Positions 43,004 to 53,600 of a stretch of DNA of 64,000 bases are shown piece by piece; the stretch's first letter is position 1, and every line of letters begins with the position of its first letter. Origin of the DNA: Candidatus Zhuqueibacterota bacterium (GTDB lineage: Bacteria; Zhuqueibacterota; Zhuqueibacteria; Oceanimicrobiales; Oceanimicrobiaceae); contig JAJDAF010000017.1 in NCBI GenBank assembly GCA_029261995.1, forward strand, positions 1 through 64,000, in the 5' to 3' direction. Below the pieces are notes generated by a model that worked only from the letters and a program-made list of their open reading frames with translations, did no database searches and was not told the origin of the DNA. A program made the translations under genes and the position numbers.

Positions 43004-43043
43004 CCTGGAAACTATTCAAATCTAACTCGTAACGGGAGTCGCT

Positions 43044-44072
43044 ATGAAACTTTCAGATTTCAAATATAAACTACCGGAGAAGCTGATTGCTCAGTATCCG
43101 GCCGACAAGCGGGACAAGTCAAACCTGATGGTGCTCGACCGGGAAAAGCAAGCCATCGAGCAGCGCGTCTTTTCGGATATCGTCGAGTTTATGAATCCTG
43201 GTGATTGTCTCGTGGTCAACGAGACCAAGGTCTTCCCGGCCCGGCTCATGGGTACAAAGGACAAGACAGACGCCCAGGTTGAGATTTTTCTGCTGCGTGA
43301 ATTGGAAAACGGTCTTTGGGAAGTTCTTGTCAAGCCGGCTAGAAAAGTCCGGGTTGGAAACCGACTCTCGGTAAACAACAAACTTTGGTGTGATGTGATT
43401 GATAACACCGTTTCAGGTGGCCGGGTTGTCCGCTTCAACTACGAGGGCGATTTTTTTGACATCGTGGACAAGATTGGGCAATCACCGCTGCCGCCATACA
43501 TCGATCGGGCGCCCGAGCCTTCTGACAAGAAGCGCTACCAAACCGTATATTCAAAGGTACGCGGGGCCGTAGCAGCGCCGACAGCAGGCTTGCATTTTAC
43601 CGAAGCGTTGCTGAAGAAACTCAAGCAGAAGGGCGTCAAAGTAGTTCCGGTCGTGCTGCATCTGGGCTTAGGCAGCTTTCGACCGGTGGTGGTCGAGGAT
43701 TTGAGCCGGCACAAAATGGATTCGGAGTATTACGAAATCTATGAAGAGACCGCCAACGTTATTAATCAGACGCGCAAAGAGGGCGGTCGCGTCATTGCTG
43801 TAGGTACCAGCACAACTCGCAGCCTCGAGACGGCCGTCACCTCTGAGGGCTGGACAAAAGCCGCGCGGGGCTGGACTGACAAGTTTATCTATCCGCCCTA
43901 TGAGTTCAAAGTTGTGGATGGCTTGATAACGAATTTTCACTTGCCCAGCTCTACGCTCCTGATGTTGACTTGTGCATTTGGGGGGCGCGATTTTGTGTTT
44001 AAAGCCTATCGCAAAGCCATTCGCGAGAAATTTAATTATTACAGCTATGGCGATGCCATGCTGGTTATCTAG
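43044..44072 (+). CDS. queA: S-adenosylmethionine:tRNA ribosyltransferase-isomerase
   Basis: 342 aa. LSDFKYKLPEKLIAQYPADKRDKS is the standard QueA start; AAPTAGLHFTEALL (about 175-188), TSTTRSLETA and the LPSSTLLMLTCAFGG block are conserved. It transfers the ribose of SAM to preQ1 in tRNA to make epoxyqueuosine. A queA directly after ruvB is a common arrangement. The gene follows a 40-base gap with GGGAG. Confidence 0.97.
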   Translation: MKLSDFKYKLPEKLIAQYPADKRDKSNLMVLDREKQAIEQRVFSDIVEFMNPGDCLVVNETKVFPARLMGTKDKTDAQVEIFLLRELENGLWEVLVKPARKVRVGNRLSVNNKLWCDVIDNTVSGGRVVRFNYEGDFFDIVDKIGQSPLPPYIDRAPEPSDKKRYQTVYSKVRGAVAAPTAGLHFTEALLKKLKQKGVKVVPVVLHLGLGSFRPVVVEDLSRHKMDSEYYEIYEETANVINQTRKEGGRVIAVGTSTTRSLETAVTSEGWTKAARGWTDKFIYPPYEFKVVDGLITNFHLPSSTLLMLTCAFGGRDFVFKAYRKAIREKFNYYSYGDAMLVI

Positions 44073-44087
44073 ATTTGTCAGGTTAGC

Positions 44088-44774
44088 TTGAGTACTGCGA
44101 CAATCATAGTTGCGGCAGGGCAGGGCAGGCGGATGGCAGGCTCCCTGCCCAAGCAATTTCAGGAAGTTCACAATACGCCGATTTTGGCGCACACCATCCG
44201 CAAGTTCGAGGCCTGCGACCAGATTGACGATTTAATTGTGGTTACTGCCAGGGACTGGATGTCGTTCGTTGCCGCGGAGGTTGTGGACCGATTCGGTTTT
44301 ACCAAGGTCCGGCGGATCATTGAAGGGGGCGCGGAGCGGCAGGATTCAGTCTACCGCGGACTCGATGCGCTCGATGATGAAGTCGAGATCGTTCTTGTGC
44401 ATGATGCCGCCCGCCCTTTTGTTTCGATCTCCAAGTTAACTGAGATTGTTCAAGCTGCCCGTGAGTTTGGTGCGGCGGTCTTGGCTGTGCCACCTCGGGA
44501 CACCATAAAATTCGCCGGCAACGGCTTTGTCAGTTCGACCCTGGACCGCGGCACCCTTTGGTGTGTGCAGACGCCGCAAGCTTTCGCGGCAGATCTGCTG
44601 AAACAAGCCTACAAGGAAGCTTATGAACGTGGTGTCTACTCGACAGACGATTCGGCCCTTGTGGAGCTTATCGGGAAACCCGTCAGGATCGTTTCTGGGG
44701 AAGAAACCAACATCAAATTGACTGTGCCGGCTGACTGGAAGCTGGCTGAGCTGTTATTGCATACAGAAGAATGA
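44088..44774 (+). CDS. ispD: 2-C-methyl-D-erythritol 4-phosphate cytidylyltransferase
   Basis: 228 aa from TTG 44088. The nucleotide-binding start IIVAAGQGRRMAGSLPKQF, VHDAARPFVS (about 103-112) and AVPPRDTIK are IspD signatures. It makes CDP-methylerythritol in the MEP isoprenoid pathway. Its last codons overlap the ispF ATG by four bases (ATGA). Confidence 0.96.
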   Translation: MSTATIIVAAGQGRRMAGSLPKQFQEVHNTPILAHTIRKFEACDQIDDLIVVTARDWMSFVAAEVVDRFGFTKVRRIIEGGAERQDSVYRGLDALDDEVEIVLVHDAARPFVSISKLTEIVQAAREFGAAVLAVPPRDTIKFAGNGFVSSTLDRGTLWCVQTPQAFAADLLKQAYKEAYERGVYSTDDSALVELIGKPVRIVSGEETNIKLTVPADWKLAELLLHTEE

Positions 44775-45250
44775 TACGAGTCGGCTTCGGATACGACGTA
44801 CATAGATTTGCCAAAGGCCGGAAACTAATTCTGGGTGGTGTCGAAATCCCATCGGAAGAAGGTTTGCTCGGACACTCTGACGCAGATGCACTCACGCACG
44901 CTATCGCAGACGCCTTGCTGGGCAGTCTTGCTCTTGGTGATATCGGCAAGCATTTCCCGGATACGGATGACCGGTATGCTGGTGTGTCGAGCCTGCTGCT
45001 CCTTAAGCAAGTCGGAACAATGGTCGCGGACAACCTGTACCGGGTCAACAACGTCGATTCGATGGTTGTGCTTGAATCTCCCAAACTGGCTCCCTTTGTA
45101 AACCAGATGCGAGACAACCTCGCCGATGCTCTCTCTATTGACCGCCTCCAGGTATCGGTGAAAGCCACCACCAACGAACGCCTTGGTTTTCTGGGTAAGC
45201 TGGAAGGAATAGCAGCTTACGCGACCGTACTCGTGGAGCAGGGCAAGTAG
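44771..45250 (+). CDS. ispF: 2-C-methyl-D-erythritol 2,4-cyclodiphosphate synthase
   Basis: 159 aa. Zinc ligands in VGFGYDVHRF (Asp and His) and in GLLGHSDADALTHAI, and the DIGKHFPDTDDRYAG block are typical. It catalyses the MEP-pathway step two after IspD; the intermediate kinase gene ispE is not here. It is translationally coupled to ispD. Confidence 0.97.
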   Translation: MIRVGFGYDVHRFAKGRKLILGGVEIPSEEGLLGHSDADALTHAIADALLGSLALGDIGKHFPDTDDRYAGVSSLLLLKQVGTMVADNLYRVNNVDSMVVLESPKLAPFVNQMRDNLADALSIDRLQVSVKATTNERLGFLGKLEGIAAYATVLVEQGK

Positions 45251-45343
45251 CGCCCTGCGTTGTGTGTTCGAATTGGTGAGCCTCAAACGTGTTTCTGCCC
45301 AAGAAAATGTCAAGCAAACTCGTCTGAAAAATCAAGGACTGCG

Positions 45344-46786
45344 ATGACCATCAAACTCTTCAACACCATGACACAGAAGAAAGAGGAGTTCATTCCTCTT
45401 GACGAGAAGAAGGTCAAATTCTATGTTTGCGGTCCCACGGTGTACGACTACATTCATCTCGGGAACGCCAGGGCGTTCGTAGTGTTCGATGTGCTGCGCC
45501 GGTTTCTCGAGTACCGTGGATTCGAGGTTACCTATGTCATGAATCTGACGGACATCGATGACCGAATCATCGACCGCTCGATCGCGGACAAAATCAACGT
45601 TGAGGTGATTACCAGCAGGTACATTCAGGCCTTTCTTGAGGATATGGACCAGTTGGGAGTCAAGCGAGCGACTATTCACCCACGCGCCACGGAGAACATT
45701 GAAGAAATCATTGCCTTGATTGCCTCTCTGGTTGAGAAAGATTACGCATATTCCGTTGACGGCAACGTTTTTTTTGAGGTCAGCCGCTTTGAAAAATATG
45801 GCGACCTTTCTGGCAAGAAGATGAGCGAACTTCGCTCAGGGGCCCGGGTGTCAGTGGATGAGAAAAAACGGAGCCCGTTGGATTTCGCTTTGTGGAAAAG
45901 TCAGAAGCCCGGCGAGCCTGCCTGGCAGAGCCCATGGGGCGCTGGCCGGCCTGGCTGGCACATCGAATGCTCGGCAATGTCCATGAAGTGCTTGGGGGAG
46001 AGCTTTGACATTCACGCCGGCGGCGTCGATCTAGTTTTTCCTCATCATGAGAATGAAATTGCGCAGAGTGAATGCGCTACAGACTCGAAGTTTGCAAGAT
46101 ACTGGCTGCACAACGGCTTCCTCAAGATTGAGGGCGACAAGATGTCCAAGTCTCTGGGAAACTTTCGCACCGTGCGTGACGCTTTGAAGCAGCACTCGGC
46201 AGCCGAGATTCGATTGTTCTTCCTGCAAAAACACTATCGCAGCCCCATTGACCTGACGGAAGCTGGTCTCAAAGCAGCCGCAAGTGCTGCCGCCAGGCTC
46301 AGCGGGTTTTACAGTAAAGCAAAGTCAAGGTTGGATGACGGCGAAGATGTTGCCACGTCAGAAGCTTCAGGTTCAGATGATGTGCAATCTGCCTTGGCGC
46401 CGTTTGAAAAGCTGAAATCCGAGCTGCTCGATGCCCTCGACAATGACCTCAACACACCGGTTGCTGTCGCTAGACTGTTCGATATGGTCAGGGATGCGAA
46501 CCGGCTTCTGGCAAAAGACAGCCTTTCAGCCCAGGAGATGGACGCCCTGAGATTCGTCGTCACAACGCTTGAAGAGTTAGATGCCATATTTGGCATCATT
46601 GACAAAGCCGATCAGGGAGGCAGCGATAAGCTGGTGGGGAATCTGGTTGAGCTATTAATAGATATAAGAAATGATTTGCGCGGCAAAAAGGAATGGGCAA
46701 TGGCGGACAAAGTCCGCGATGAGTTAGCAAGCAGAGGTGTGGTCCTCGAAGACAAAGCGGACTCAACAACTTGGCGCCTGCGATAA
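45344..46786 (+). CDS. cysS: Cysteinyl-tRNA synthetase
   Basis: 480 aa from ATG 45344 (AAGGA before it; the in-frame extension back to 45260 encodes an unrelated Cys-rich stretch and is rejected). Class I motifs: zinc and HIGH region VCGPTVYDYIHLGNARAF (about 24-41), MNLTDIDDRII, the HIECSAMSMKCLG zinc-binding segment, HHENEIAQSE and KMSKSLGNF (about 267). The C-terminal anticodon-binding part is complete. Probably the last gene of the isoprenoid/queA transcript. Confidence 0.97.
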   Translation: MTIKLFNTMTQKKEEFIPLDEKKVKFYVCGPTVYDYIHLGNARAFVVFDVLRRFLEYRGFEVTYVMNLTDIDDRIIDRSIADKINVEVITSRYIQAFLEDMDQLGVKRATIHPRATENIEEIIALIASLVEKDYAYSVDGNVFFEVSRFEKYGDLSGKKMSELRSGARVSVDEKKRSPLDFALWKSQKPGEPAWQSPWGAGRPGWHIECSAMSMKCLGESFDIHAGGVDLVFPHHENEIAQSECATDSKFARYWLHNGFLKIEGDKMSKSLGNFRTVRDALKQHSAAEIRLFFLQKHYRSPIDLTEAGLKAAASAAARLSGFYSKAKSRLDDGEDVATSEASGSDDVQSALAPFEKLKSELLDALDNDLNTPVAVARLFDMVRDANRLLAKDSLSAQEMDALRFVVTTLEELDAIFGIIDKADQGGSDKLVGNLVELLIDIRNDLRGKKEWAMADKVRDELASRGVVLEDKADSTTWRLR

Positions 46787-46811
46787 ATCCTTTGACGCAT
46801 TCAAAAAAAAC

Positions 46812-46839
46812 TTGACAATTGATGTTTAGTTTCTATATT
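46812..46839 (+). promoter_or_regulatory. Promoter of the tRNA/ribosomal cluster
   Basis: TTGACA (46812-46817), 16-base spacer, TATATT (46834-46839) within TTCTATATTATAAGG. It lies 72 bases before the first tRNA gene. Confidence 0.75.
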
Positions 46840-46911
46840 ATAAGGCTGTGTTTTACCTGTACCAGGACTAGCGATTTAGCCTAAGCAATCGCTTGATTTT
46901 TTGACTTTTAT

Positions 46912-46984
46912 GCCACCATAGCTCAGCTGGTAGAGCGCCTCACTTGTAATGAGGATGTCGCGGGTTCGACTCCTGCTGGTGGCT
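46912..46984 (+). tRNA. tRNA-Thr (anticodon TGT)
   Basis: 73 nt. The acceptor arms GCCACCA and TGGTGGC pair completely; the anticodon loop is CTTGTAA with TGT; the T loop has GGTTCGA. It is the first of four clustered tRNA genes. Confidence 0.96.
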
Positions 46985-47000
46985 CTTTCTATGGGCGTAG

Positions 47001-47082
47001 GGAGAGGTACCCGAGTGGCCAAAGGGAACAGACTGTAAATCTGTCGGCGCAGCCTTCGGAGGTTCGAATCCTCCCCTCTCCA
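47001..47082 (+). tRNA. tRNA-Tyr (anticodon GTA)
   Basis: 82 nt with a long variable arm, as expected for tRNA-Tyr. Acceptor GGAGAGG pairs with CCTCTCC; the anticodon loop CTGTAAA holds GTA. Confidence 0.96.
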
Positions 47083-47158
47083 CGAGTTGGCACTCGGTTT
47101 GAGTGTCATTTTCTTTAAGTGGAAGTGTGGTGATGTTGACGGGCGGGGCGAGTGTTTA

Positions 47159-47231
47159 GCGGGAGTAACTCAACTGGCAGAGTCACAGCCTTCCAAGCTG
47201 TTGGTCGCGGGTTCGAATCCCGTCTCCCGCT
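47159..47231 (+). tRNA. tRNA-Gly (anticodon TCC)
   Basis: 73 nt. Acceptor GCGGGAG pairs with CTCCCGC; the anticodon loop CTTCCAA holds TCC; GGTTCGAATCC T arm. Confidence 0.96.
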
Positions 47232-47243
47232 CATTGTTGAGTT

Positions 47244-47316
<73 letters not shown>

Positions 47317-47362
47317 CTGGTATTTGTTGATAATTGTTAAGGAGAAGGGAGACCGGGCAGTT

Positions 47363-47512
47363 ATGCGTGTACTGGTTATCTTAGAATGCACCGAGTGTAA
47401 GAATCGTAATTACACAACCAATAAGAACAAGAGTTTGCACTCAGGGCGTGTTGAGTACAAAAAGTACTGCCCGACCTGCAATAAGCACACGGCTCATAAA
47501 GAAACTCGATAG
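47363..47512 (+). CDS. rpmG: 50S ribosomal protein L33
   Basis: 49 aa from ATG 47363. The zinc-binding form of L33 with CTEC near the start and CPTC near the end; NYTTNKNK and a basic tail are typical. The open frame further upstream (ATG 47324) would begin just behind the tRNA-Thr and is rejected. It is co-located with tRNA-Trp and secE, the usual order. Confidence 0.95.
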   Translation: MRVLVILECTECKNRNYTTNKNKSLHSGRVEYKKYCPTCNKHTAHKETR

Positions 47513-47528
47513 TGTTTATCGGTTGCAC

Positions 47529-47601
47529 AGGTGAGTAGCTCAACTGGCAGAGCACTGGTCTCCAAAACCAGAGGCTGCGGGTTCGATTCCTGCCTCACCT
47601 G
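47529..47601 (+). tRNA. tRNA-Trp (anticodon CCA)
   Basis: 73 nt. Acceptor AGGTGAG pairs with CTCACCT; the anticodon loop CTCCAAA holds CCA. It lies between rpmG and secE. Confidence 0.96.
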
Positions 47602-47645
47602 CAATTCATTATCTTAATCATGAGAATTGCTTACTAAAGGACGCG

Positions 47646-47834
47646 ATGAAGCTCGTTGACAAGCCTGCCAAGTTTATTACGGACGTGAACCATGAGATGT
47701 CAAAGGTAAGTTGGCCAACCTACGAGGAACTTAAGTCCTCGACGATTGTGGTTGTGGTTCTGTCTCTGCTGTTTGTGGTCTTTATTTTTTCAACGGATTG
47801 GGTGCTTCAGAAGTTGCTAAGGTTGATTTTCTAG
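47646..47834 (+). CDS. secE: Preprotein translocase subunit SecE
   Basis: 62 aa, single-helix short form. An amphipathic N-terminal helix with EMSKVSWPTYEELKSST, then one transmembrane helix (about residues 34-54). SecE clamps SecY in the inner-membrane translocon. Its stop is eight bases before the nusG start. Confidence 0.95.
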   Translation: MKLVDKPAKFITDVNHEMSKVSWPTYEELKSSTIVVVVLSLLFVVFIFSTDWVLQKLLRLIF

Positions 47835-47842
47835 GGGTAGCA

Positions 47843-48385
47843 TTGGACAATCAAGAGCTAAAATGGTATGCTATTCATGTTCTTTCTGGACATGAGAAGA
47901 AGGTAAAGGCTTACCTGGAGAATGAGGTTGAGCACGCTGGCTGGGTGGAACGCATCAAGCAGGTGCTGATCCCCTCTGAAGACGTCACCGAGATGCGTGA
48001 GGGCAAGCGCCGCACCAAGAATCGAGTGTTCTTTCCAGGGTATATGCTCGTCGAGATGGTGCTTGATAAGGAAACGCAGTACCTTGTCTTGAATACCCCG
48101 GGAATTACCAATTTTGTCGGCCCGAAGAATCAGCCTCAGCCATTAAGGCAGGATGAAATAGACCGGATTCTTGGGCGCGTGAAAGAAAGTGTCGGCAAGG
48201 AAGTGCTGGATATCCCATTCTCCGAGGGTGATCCTATCAAGGTCACTGACGGGCCCTTCACCGATTTCACCGGTTTTGTTGAAGAAGTCAATCAGGAGAA
48301 GCGAAAGGTCAAGGTTATGGTGAGCATCTTTGGCCGGTCAACTCCTGTTGAGTTGGATTTTCTGCAGGTAGAGCTTGAAAAGTAG
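47843..48385 (+). CDS. nusG: Transcription termination/antitermination factor NusG
   Basis: 180 aa from TTG 47843, placed by AGGGG five bases before it and by family alignment (QELKWYAIHVLSGHEKKV at the start). The NGN domain (EDVTEMREGKRRTKNRVFFPGYM) is followed by the KOW domain (FSEGDPIKVTDGPFTDF, VMVSIFGRSTPVELDF). It links RNA polymerase to the ribosome or Rho. The longer frame from 47798 would overlap secE and lacks a ribosome site. Confidence 0.96.
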   Translation: MDNQELKWYAIHVLSGHEKKVKAYLENEVEHAGWVERIKQVLIPSEDVTEMREGKRRTKNRVFFPGYMLVEMVLDKETQYLVLNTPGITNFVGPKNQPQPLRQDEIDRILGRVKESVGKEVLDIPFSEGDPIKVTDGPFTDFTGFVEEVNQEKRKVKVMVSIFGRSTPVELDFLQVELEK

Positions 48386-48408
48386 ACTGAAAGGAGAACC
48401 TACCATAG

Positions 48409-48831
48409 ATGGCTAAGAAAGTTTTATCCACGATCAAGTTACAGATTGCTGCGGGAGCCGCGAATCCGTCACCACCGGTTGGGCCTGCGCTTGGTCAGGC
48501 AGGTGTTAACATCATGGAGTTTTGCAAAGCGTTCAACGCCAAGACCCAGGATAGGCAGGGCTTGATTATCCCGGTGGTCATAACGGTTTATGCGGACCGG
48601 TCGTTTACGTTTATTACAAAATCTCCGCCGGCAGCGGTTCTGCTGAAAAAAGCGGCTGGTTTGGAAAAGGGATCCGGGGAGCCCAATCGGGACAAGGTGG
48701 GCACGGTGACTCGGGATCAGGTTAAGGAGATTGCTGAAGCTAAAGCCGAAGATTTGAATGCGAATGATATCAACGCTGCCATGCGGATAATCGAAGGCAC
48801 GGCAAGAAGTATGGGCTTGTTGGTCGAGTAA
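48409..48831 (+). CDS. rplK: 50S ribosomal protein L11
   Basis: 140 aa. [22 protein letters not shown] and [13 protein letters not shown] are the L11 signature, ending in [14 protein letters not shown]. It forms part of the GTPase-associated centre. It starts 23 bases behind nusG; AAGGAGAA is upstream. Confidence 0.97.
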   Translation: MAKKVLSTIKLQIAAGAANPSPPVGPALGQAGVNIMEFCKAFNAKTQDRQGLIIPVVITVYADRSFTFITKSPPAAVLLKKAAGLEKGSGEPNRDKVGTVTRDQVKEIAEAKAEDLNANDINAAMRIIEGTARSMGLLVE

Positions 48832-48850
48832 ACTCACGCTAGGAATTGAG

Positions 48851-49552
48851 ATGAATAAAGGTAAAAGATACAGCAAAGCATCATCTATGGTTGATGTCGG
48901 TAAGGACTACGCGCTCGACGAAGCTGTCGAACTGATTAAGAAGACCGCAGGCGCCAAGTTTGATGAGTCTGTCGAAATCTCCATGAACCTCGGCGTCGAT
49001 CCCCGACATGCCGACCAGGTTGTGCGAGGCACAGTTTCTCTGCCTCATGGCACGGGTAAGGATGTCAGGGTCTTGGTTTTGACGAAAGGCGACAAAGAGG
49101 CCGAGGCGAAGGAAAGCGGCGCCGACTTTGTCGGCTTCGACGAATACATCAAGAAGATTCAGGGCGGCTGGTTTGATTTCGACGTTTTGGTGGCGACACC
49201 CGATGTCATGGGGGAAGTCGGAAAGTTAGGTCGCGCACTTGGCCCGCGTGGTTTGATGCCAAATCCCAAAAGTGGCACCGTGACTATGGATGTCAGTAAG
49301 ACCGTGAAAGAGCTTAAGGCTGGTAAGATTGAGTTTCGTGTAGACAAATATGGTATCCTTCACGTCGCTGTAGGACGGGCATCTTTCGAGAGTGCGCAGT
49401 TGAAGGAAAATGTGGTGGCGTTCTTACGAACAGTTATGCGCCTGAAGCCGTCCGCATCCAAGGGCCTATATGTAAAAGGAGTGGTGTTGTCAAACACCAT
49501 GGGGCCCGGTATTCGCTTGGACAAGGCTGCCGTTCTCGCTGAATTACGATAG
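48851..49552 (+). CDS. rplA: 50S ribosomal protein L1
   Basis: 233 aa. [40 protein letters not shown] and [12 protein letters not shown] are all standard. It is an L1-stalk protein and, in many bacteria, a translational repressor of its own mRNA. It lies 19 bases behind rplK. Confidence 0.97.
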   Translation: MNKGKRYSKASSMVDVGKDYALDEAVELIKKTAGAKFDESVEISMNLGVDPRHADQVVRGTVSLPHGTGKDVRVLVLTKGDKEAEAKESGADFVGFDEYIKKIQGGWFDFDVLVATPDVMGEVGKLGRALGPRGLMPNPKSGTVTMDVSKTVKELKAGKIEFRVDKYGILHVAVGRASFESAQLKENVVAFLRTVMRLKPSASKGLYVKGVVLSNTMGPGIRLDKAAVLAELR

Positions 49553-49585
49553 AACGGACGTGATCTACTAACCAGGATACATTAA

Positions 49586-50110
49586 ATGCCAACTGCAGAA
49601 AAAGAAGCGATTGTTGCAGACGTCGCCGAGCAACTGTCTAAGGCCAGCAGCATCTTCCTCACAGATTACAAAGGACTCAACGTTGAGGAGATTACTAAGC
49701 TGCGTCAGGCTTTCGCAGGTGCAAACGTGGAATATCGAGTCGTCAAGAATACGCTGGCGAAGCTGTCGGCAAAGTCCGCTGGCTGTGATGACATCGTCGA
49801 ATACTTACAGGGTCCCACTGCACTCGCCTTCGGTATGGACGATCCGGTGGCCCCTGCAAGAGTTATCAGTGAATTCAGCAAAAAGAATGAGAAGTTGACT
49901 GTCAGAGCATGCCTGTTTGAGGGTGTCTTGTTTGGCGAGGAACGTGTCGCTGAACTTGCCAGTCTGCCATCCAGAGACGAAGTGCTTGGGCAATTGGTTG
50001 GCGTTCTGCAAGCCCCGATTTCAAACCTTGCTTACGCACTCAATGGCGTGTTGAGCAAGCTGGTTTATGCTCTTGATGCGGTTAAAGAGAAGAAAGAGAA
50101 CGAAAGTTAG
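49586..50110 (+). CDS. rplJ: 50S ribosomal protein L10
   Basis: 174 aa. FLTDYKGLNVEEITKLRQAF, EYRVVKNTLAKL and the C-terminal helix that binds L7/L12 dimers (LAYALNGVLSKLVYALDAV) are present. The rplA-rplJ gap is only 33 bases, too short for the long L10-binding leader found in many bacteria. Confidence 0.97.
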   Translation: MPTAEKEAIVADVAEQLSKASSIFLTDYKGLNVEEITKLRQAFAGANVEYRVVKNTLAKLSAKSAGCDDIVEYLQGPTALAFGMDDPVAPARVISEFSKKNEKLTVRACLFEGVLFGEERVAELASLPSRDEVLGQLVGVLQAPISNLAYALNGVLSKLVYALDAVKEKKENES

Positions 50111-50151
50111 CTAAAGTTTAATACTAAACCCTATTTATTGGGAGGTCTATA

Positions 50152-50607
50152 ATGGCAGAAGCAAAAGAAGCAGCGGCAGCTGAAGCAGCGCCGGCTAAAA
50201 AATCCAGCAAAGCAAAAGGCGCCAATGGCTCCGTAGATTCATTGCTCGAAACCATAGAAAAGATGACGGTTCTTGAGTTGTCAGAATTGGTTAAGGCGAT
50301 TGAAGACCGTTTTGGAGTGACGGCTCAAGCTCCGGTCGCGATGGCTGCCGGCCCGGTCGCAGCAGGTGGCGCAGCTGCTGATGCTGTCGAAGAGCAGACA
50401 GAGTTCGACGTAGTTCTCACTGCTGTTGGTGACAAGAAGATTCAGGTTATCAAGGTTGTTCGGGCTATTACGAGTCTTGGCTTGAAGGAAGCGAAAGATC
50501 TTGTTGATTCCGCTCCTAAGGCAGTCAAGGAAGCCGTGACCAAAGATGAGGCCGAAGACATCAAGAAGCAACTGGAAGAGGTTGGCGGCAGCGCCGAAGT
50601 CAAGTAG
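50152..50607 (+). CDS. rplL: 50S ribosomal protein L7/L12 with extended N-terminus
   Basis: 151 aa, about 25 longer than usual. The normal start ([20 protein letters not shown]) begins at about residue 29; before it runs an Ala/Lys-rich tail ([18 protein letters not shown]). The hinge is Ala/Gly-rich, and the C-terminal domain [20 protein letters not shown] to the end is normal. ATG 50152 has GGGAGG spaced properly, which supports translation of the extension. It forms the ribosomal stalk on L10. Confidence 0.95.
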   Translation: MAEAKEAAAAEAAPAKKSSKAKGANGSVDSLLETIEKMTVLELSELVKAIEDRFGVTAQAPVAMAAGPVAAGGAAADAVEEQTEFDVVLTAVGDKKIQVIKVVRAITSLGLKEAKDLVDSAPKAVKEAVTKDEAEDIKKQLEEVGGSAEVK

Positions 50608-50647
50608 GCTTGTCCTCAAGGGATAAAACAATGAGGTGGTAACCTAT

Positions 50648-53600
50648 ATGCAGAGCAACGGCAGAAAGTCCTTTTCCAAACTTACACAGGTCATTGAACT
50701 GCCAGACTTGCTAGACATTCAACTCCAATCCTACCGAGAATTTCTGCAGGACGATGTCCGGCCGGAAGATCGAAGAGACAAGGGGTTGCATGCGGTTTTC
50801 AAAAATGTTTTCCCGATTATTGACAGTCGGGAAAATTTTTGTTTGGAGTTTGATCAATACTACGTTGAGAAGCCGAAGTACGACATGATCGAATGTCAGG
50901 AGCGAGGTGTCACATACTCTGTTCCGCTTAAGGCAAAGCTCAAGCTGTCAGTAAAGGATGAATATTCTGAGAGCAAGGAGTTCGTTGACACAATTGAGCA
51001 AGTCGTTTACCTGGGGAACGTGCCCTATATGACCAATCGGGGAACGTTCATCATCAACGGCGCTGAGCGCATTGTTGTTAGCCAGCTTCACCGTTCCCCA
51101 GGCGTCTTCTTCGACGAATTGCTGCACCCAAACGGCACGAAGCTCTATTCCGCCAGGATTATCCCTTTGCGCGGCTCGTGGGTCGAGTTTACGACGGATA
51201 TAAATGATGTCCTGTACGTCTATATCGACCGACGAAAGAAATTTCCGGTCACTACGTTGCTCCGCGCGCTCGGTTTCTCTACGGACAAGGATTTGCTTGA
51301 CCTGTTTGATTTGGTTGATGAAATCTCAGTCAAGAGCAAGGACTTCAAGACCGCGGCTGGGAGAATCTCGATTGAGGACGTGATCGATACTGACACCGGT
51401 GAACTCCTGCTTGAGAAGAACACCGAACTGACGGAAGAGGCCATTGAGGCCATTAAGGATTCCGACATTAAGAAAGTCAGGCTGATGAGAGCAGGGGGCG
51501 CTTATCCGGAAGTGATGAGCAATACGCTGCGGAAAGATGCCTCACGCTCTGAGAAGGATGCTCTCGAGGCAATTTATCGGCACCTCAGATCTGGCGAAGC
51601 GCCGGATCTCGATACGGCTCGCGGTTTGATCGAGCGGATGTTCTTCAATCCCAAAAGGTATGACCTCGGGCAAGTAGGCCGATATCGTGTCAATAAAAAA
51701 CTGAGTCTGGATGTCGATATCGAGACCACGGTTTTGACAAAGGAAGACATCGTTGCTATAATCAAGTATCTGCTTGAGCTTCGCGCAGGTACCCGCGGCT
51801 CTGACGATATCGACCATCTCGGAAATCGTCGCATCAAGACCGTGGGAGAACAGTTGGGCGCTCAGATGACTCTGGGGCTTTCACGCATGGCGCGTACCAT
51901 CAAAGAGCGCATGAATCTGCGTGATAGCGAAAACCTGACTCCGCAGGATCTGGTGAACGCCAGGACCATCTTTTCAGTCATCAACACGTTTTTTGGCACG
52001 AGTCAGCTCTCGCAGTTTATGGATCAAACCAACCCGCTGGCTGAGATGACCCATAAGCGGCGATTGTCCGCCCTCGGGCCCGGCGGCCTGACGCGCGAAC
52101 GCGCTGGCTTCGAAGTTCGCGATGTTCACTATACCCACTACGGGCGTTTGTGTCCGATTGAGACGCCGGAAGGGCCAAATATTGGTCTGATCTCTTCGCT
52201 TACCACCTTTGCGCGCATCAACGATTTCGGCTTCATAGAAACGCCCTACCGCAAGGTCGTTAAGGGCAAGGTTACCGACAAGATCGAGTATCTGTCCGCG
52301 GACGATGAAGATAAATTCGTGATTGCGCAGGCCAATGCTCCGATCGACGAGAAGGGCAACTTTGTCCGCGAGAAGGTGAAGTCCAGATTTAGAGGTGACT
52401 TCCCCATCGTAGAGCCATCTGGTTTGCACTATATGGACGTCTCGCCGACGCAGATCGTGTCTGCAGCGGCAGCCCTTATTCCATTTCTCGAGCATGATGA
52501 TGCAAACCGTGCATTGATGGGATCCAACATGCAGCGCCAGGCCGTACCTTTGCTGTGTACCGATTCTCCGCTGGTTGGCACGGGAATGGAAGCCAAGGTT
52601 GCGCATGACTCAAGGGCGATGGTGACATCGGACGTGGATGGTACTGTCGAAAGCGTCACTTCCCTCCAGATTGTGGTGCGAAAGGCAAAAGCGAAGACAA
52701 AAGAAAGGCTGTCCATGGATAGCCTGCTCGACTTCGATGAGTCCGAGTTTGTGAGCTACCGCTTGATCAAGTTCGCGCGCACCAACCAGGATACTTCAAT
52801 CAATCAGCGCGCGATTGTTTCTGCCGGACAACAAGTCAAGAAGGGTGATGTCCTTGCGGATGGCTGTGCTACGGACCATGGTGAGCTTGCACTCGGCAGG
52901 AATGTGCTTGTTGCTTACATGCCTTGGCGCGGTTACAATTTCGAAGATGCGATCGTCATCTCCGAGCGTATCAAGCGAGACGATGTTTTCACCTCCATTC
53001 ATATTGAACAATTTGAGTTGCAGGTTCGAGATACAAAGCGCGGTGAGGAGGAGTTGACTCGCGAAATTCCAAACGTCAGTGAGGAAACGACAAAGGATCT
53101 CGATGAAAACGGCATCATCCGTGTCGGCGCAGAAATTCAAGCCGGAGACATCATCGTTGGCAAGGTCACTCCGAAAGGCGAAACCGATCCGACACCCGAA
53201 GAGAAGCTGCTAAAGGCAATTTTTGGTGAGAAGGCGGGTGATGTGAAGGATGCCTCGCTAAAGGCCCCTCCCGGGATGAAAGGTGTTGTGATCGATACTA
53301 AGCTTTTCACCCGCAAGAAGAAAGACCCCAAAACCAAGAAGCAAGACAAGAAGCGCCTCGAGGAGATAGAGCTTTGGTACGCCAATGAGCTCACCCGGAC
53401 CGAGAAGCTGAGAAACGAGAAGTTGAAAATGGTGCTCGCGGGCGAAACCAGCAAAACCGTCAGAGACAAAAACACTGGCAAGGTTGAGTTCCGTGCGGGT
53501 ACCGTGTTTAGCGAGGACACACTCTCTGCTACCGATTTTGACGCTCTTGACTATAGTGAGGGACTGTGTGACACCAGCACAACAAACGAGAAGGTTGCCA

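Noticed and set aside
49553-49585. L10 autoregulatory leader before rplJ
   Set aside because: The gap is only 33 bases and shows no such structure.
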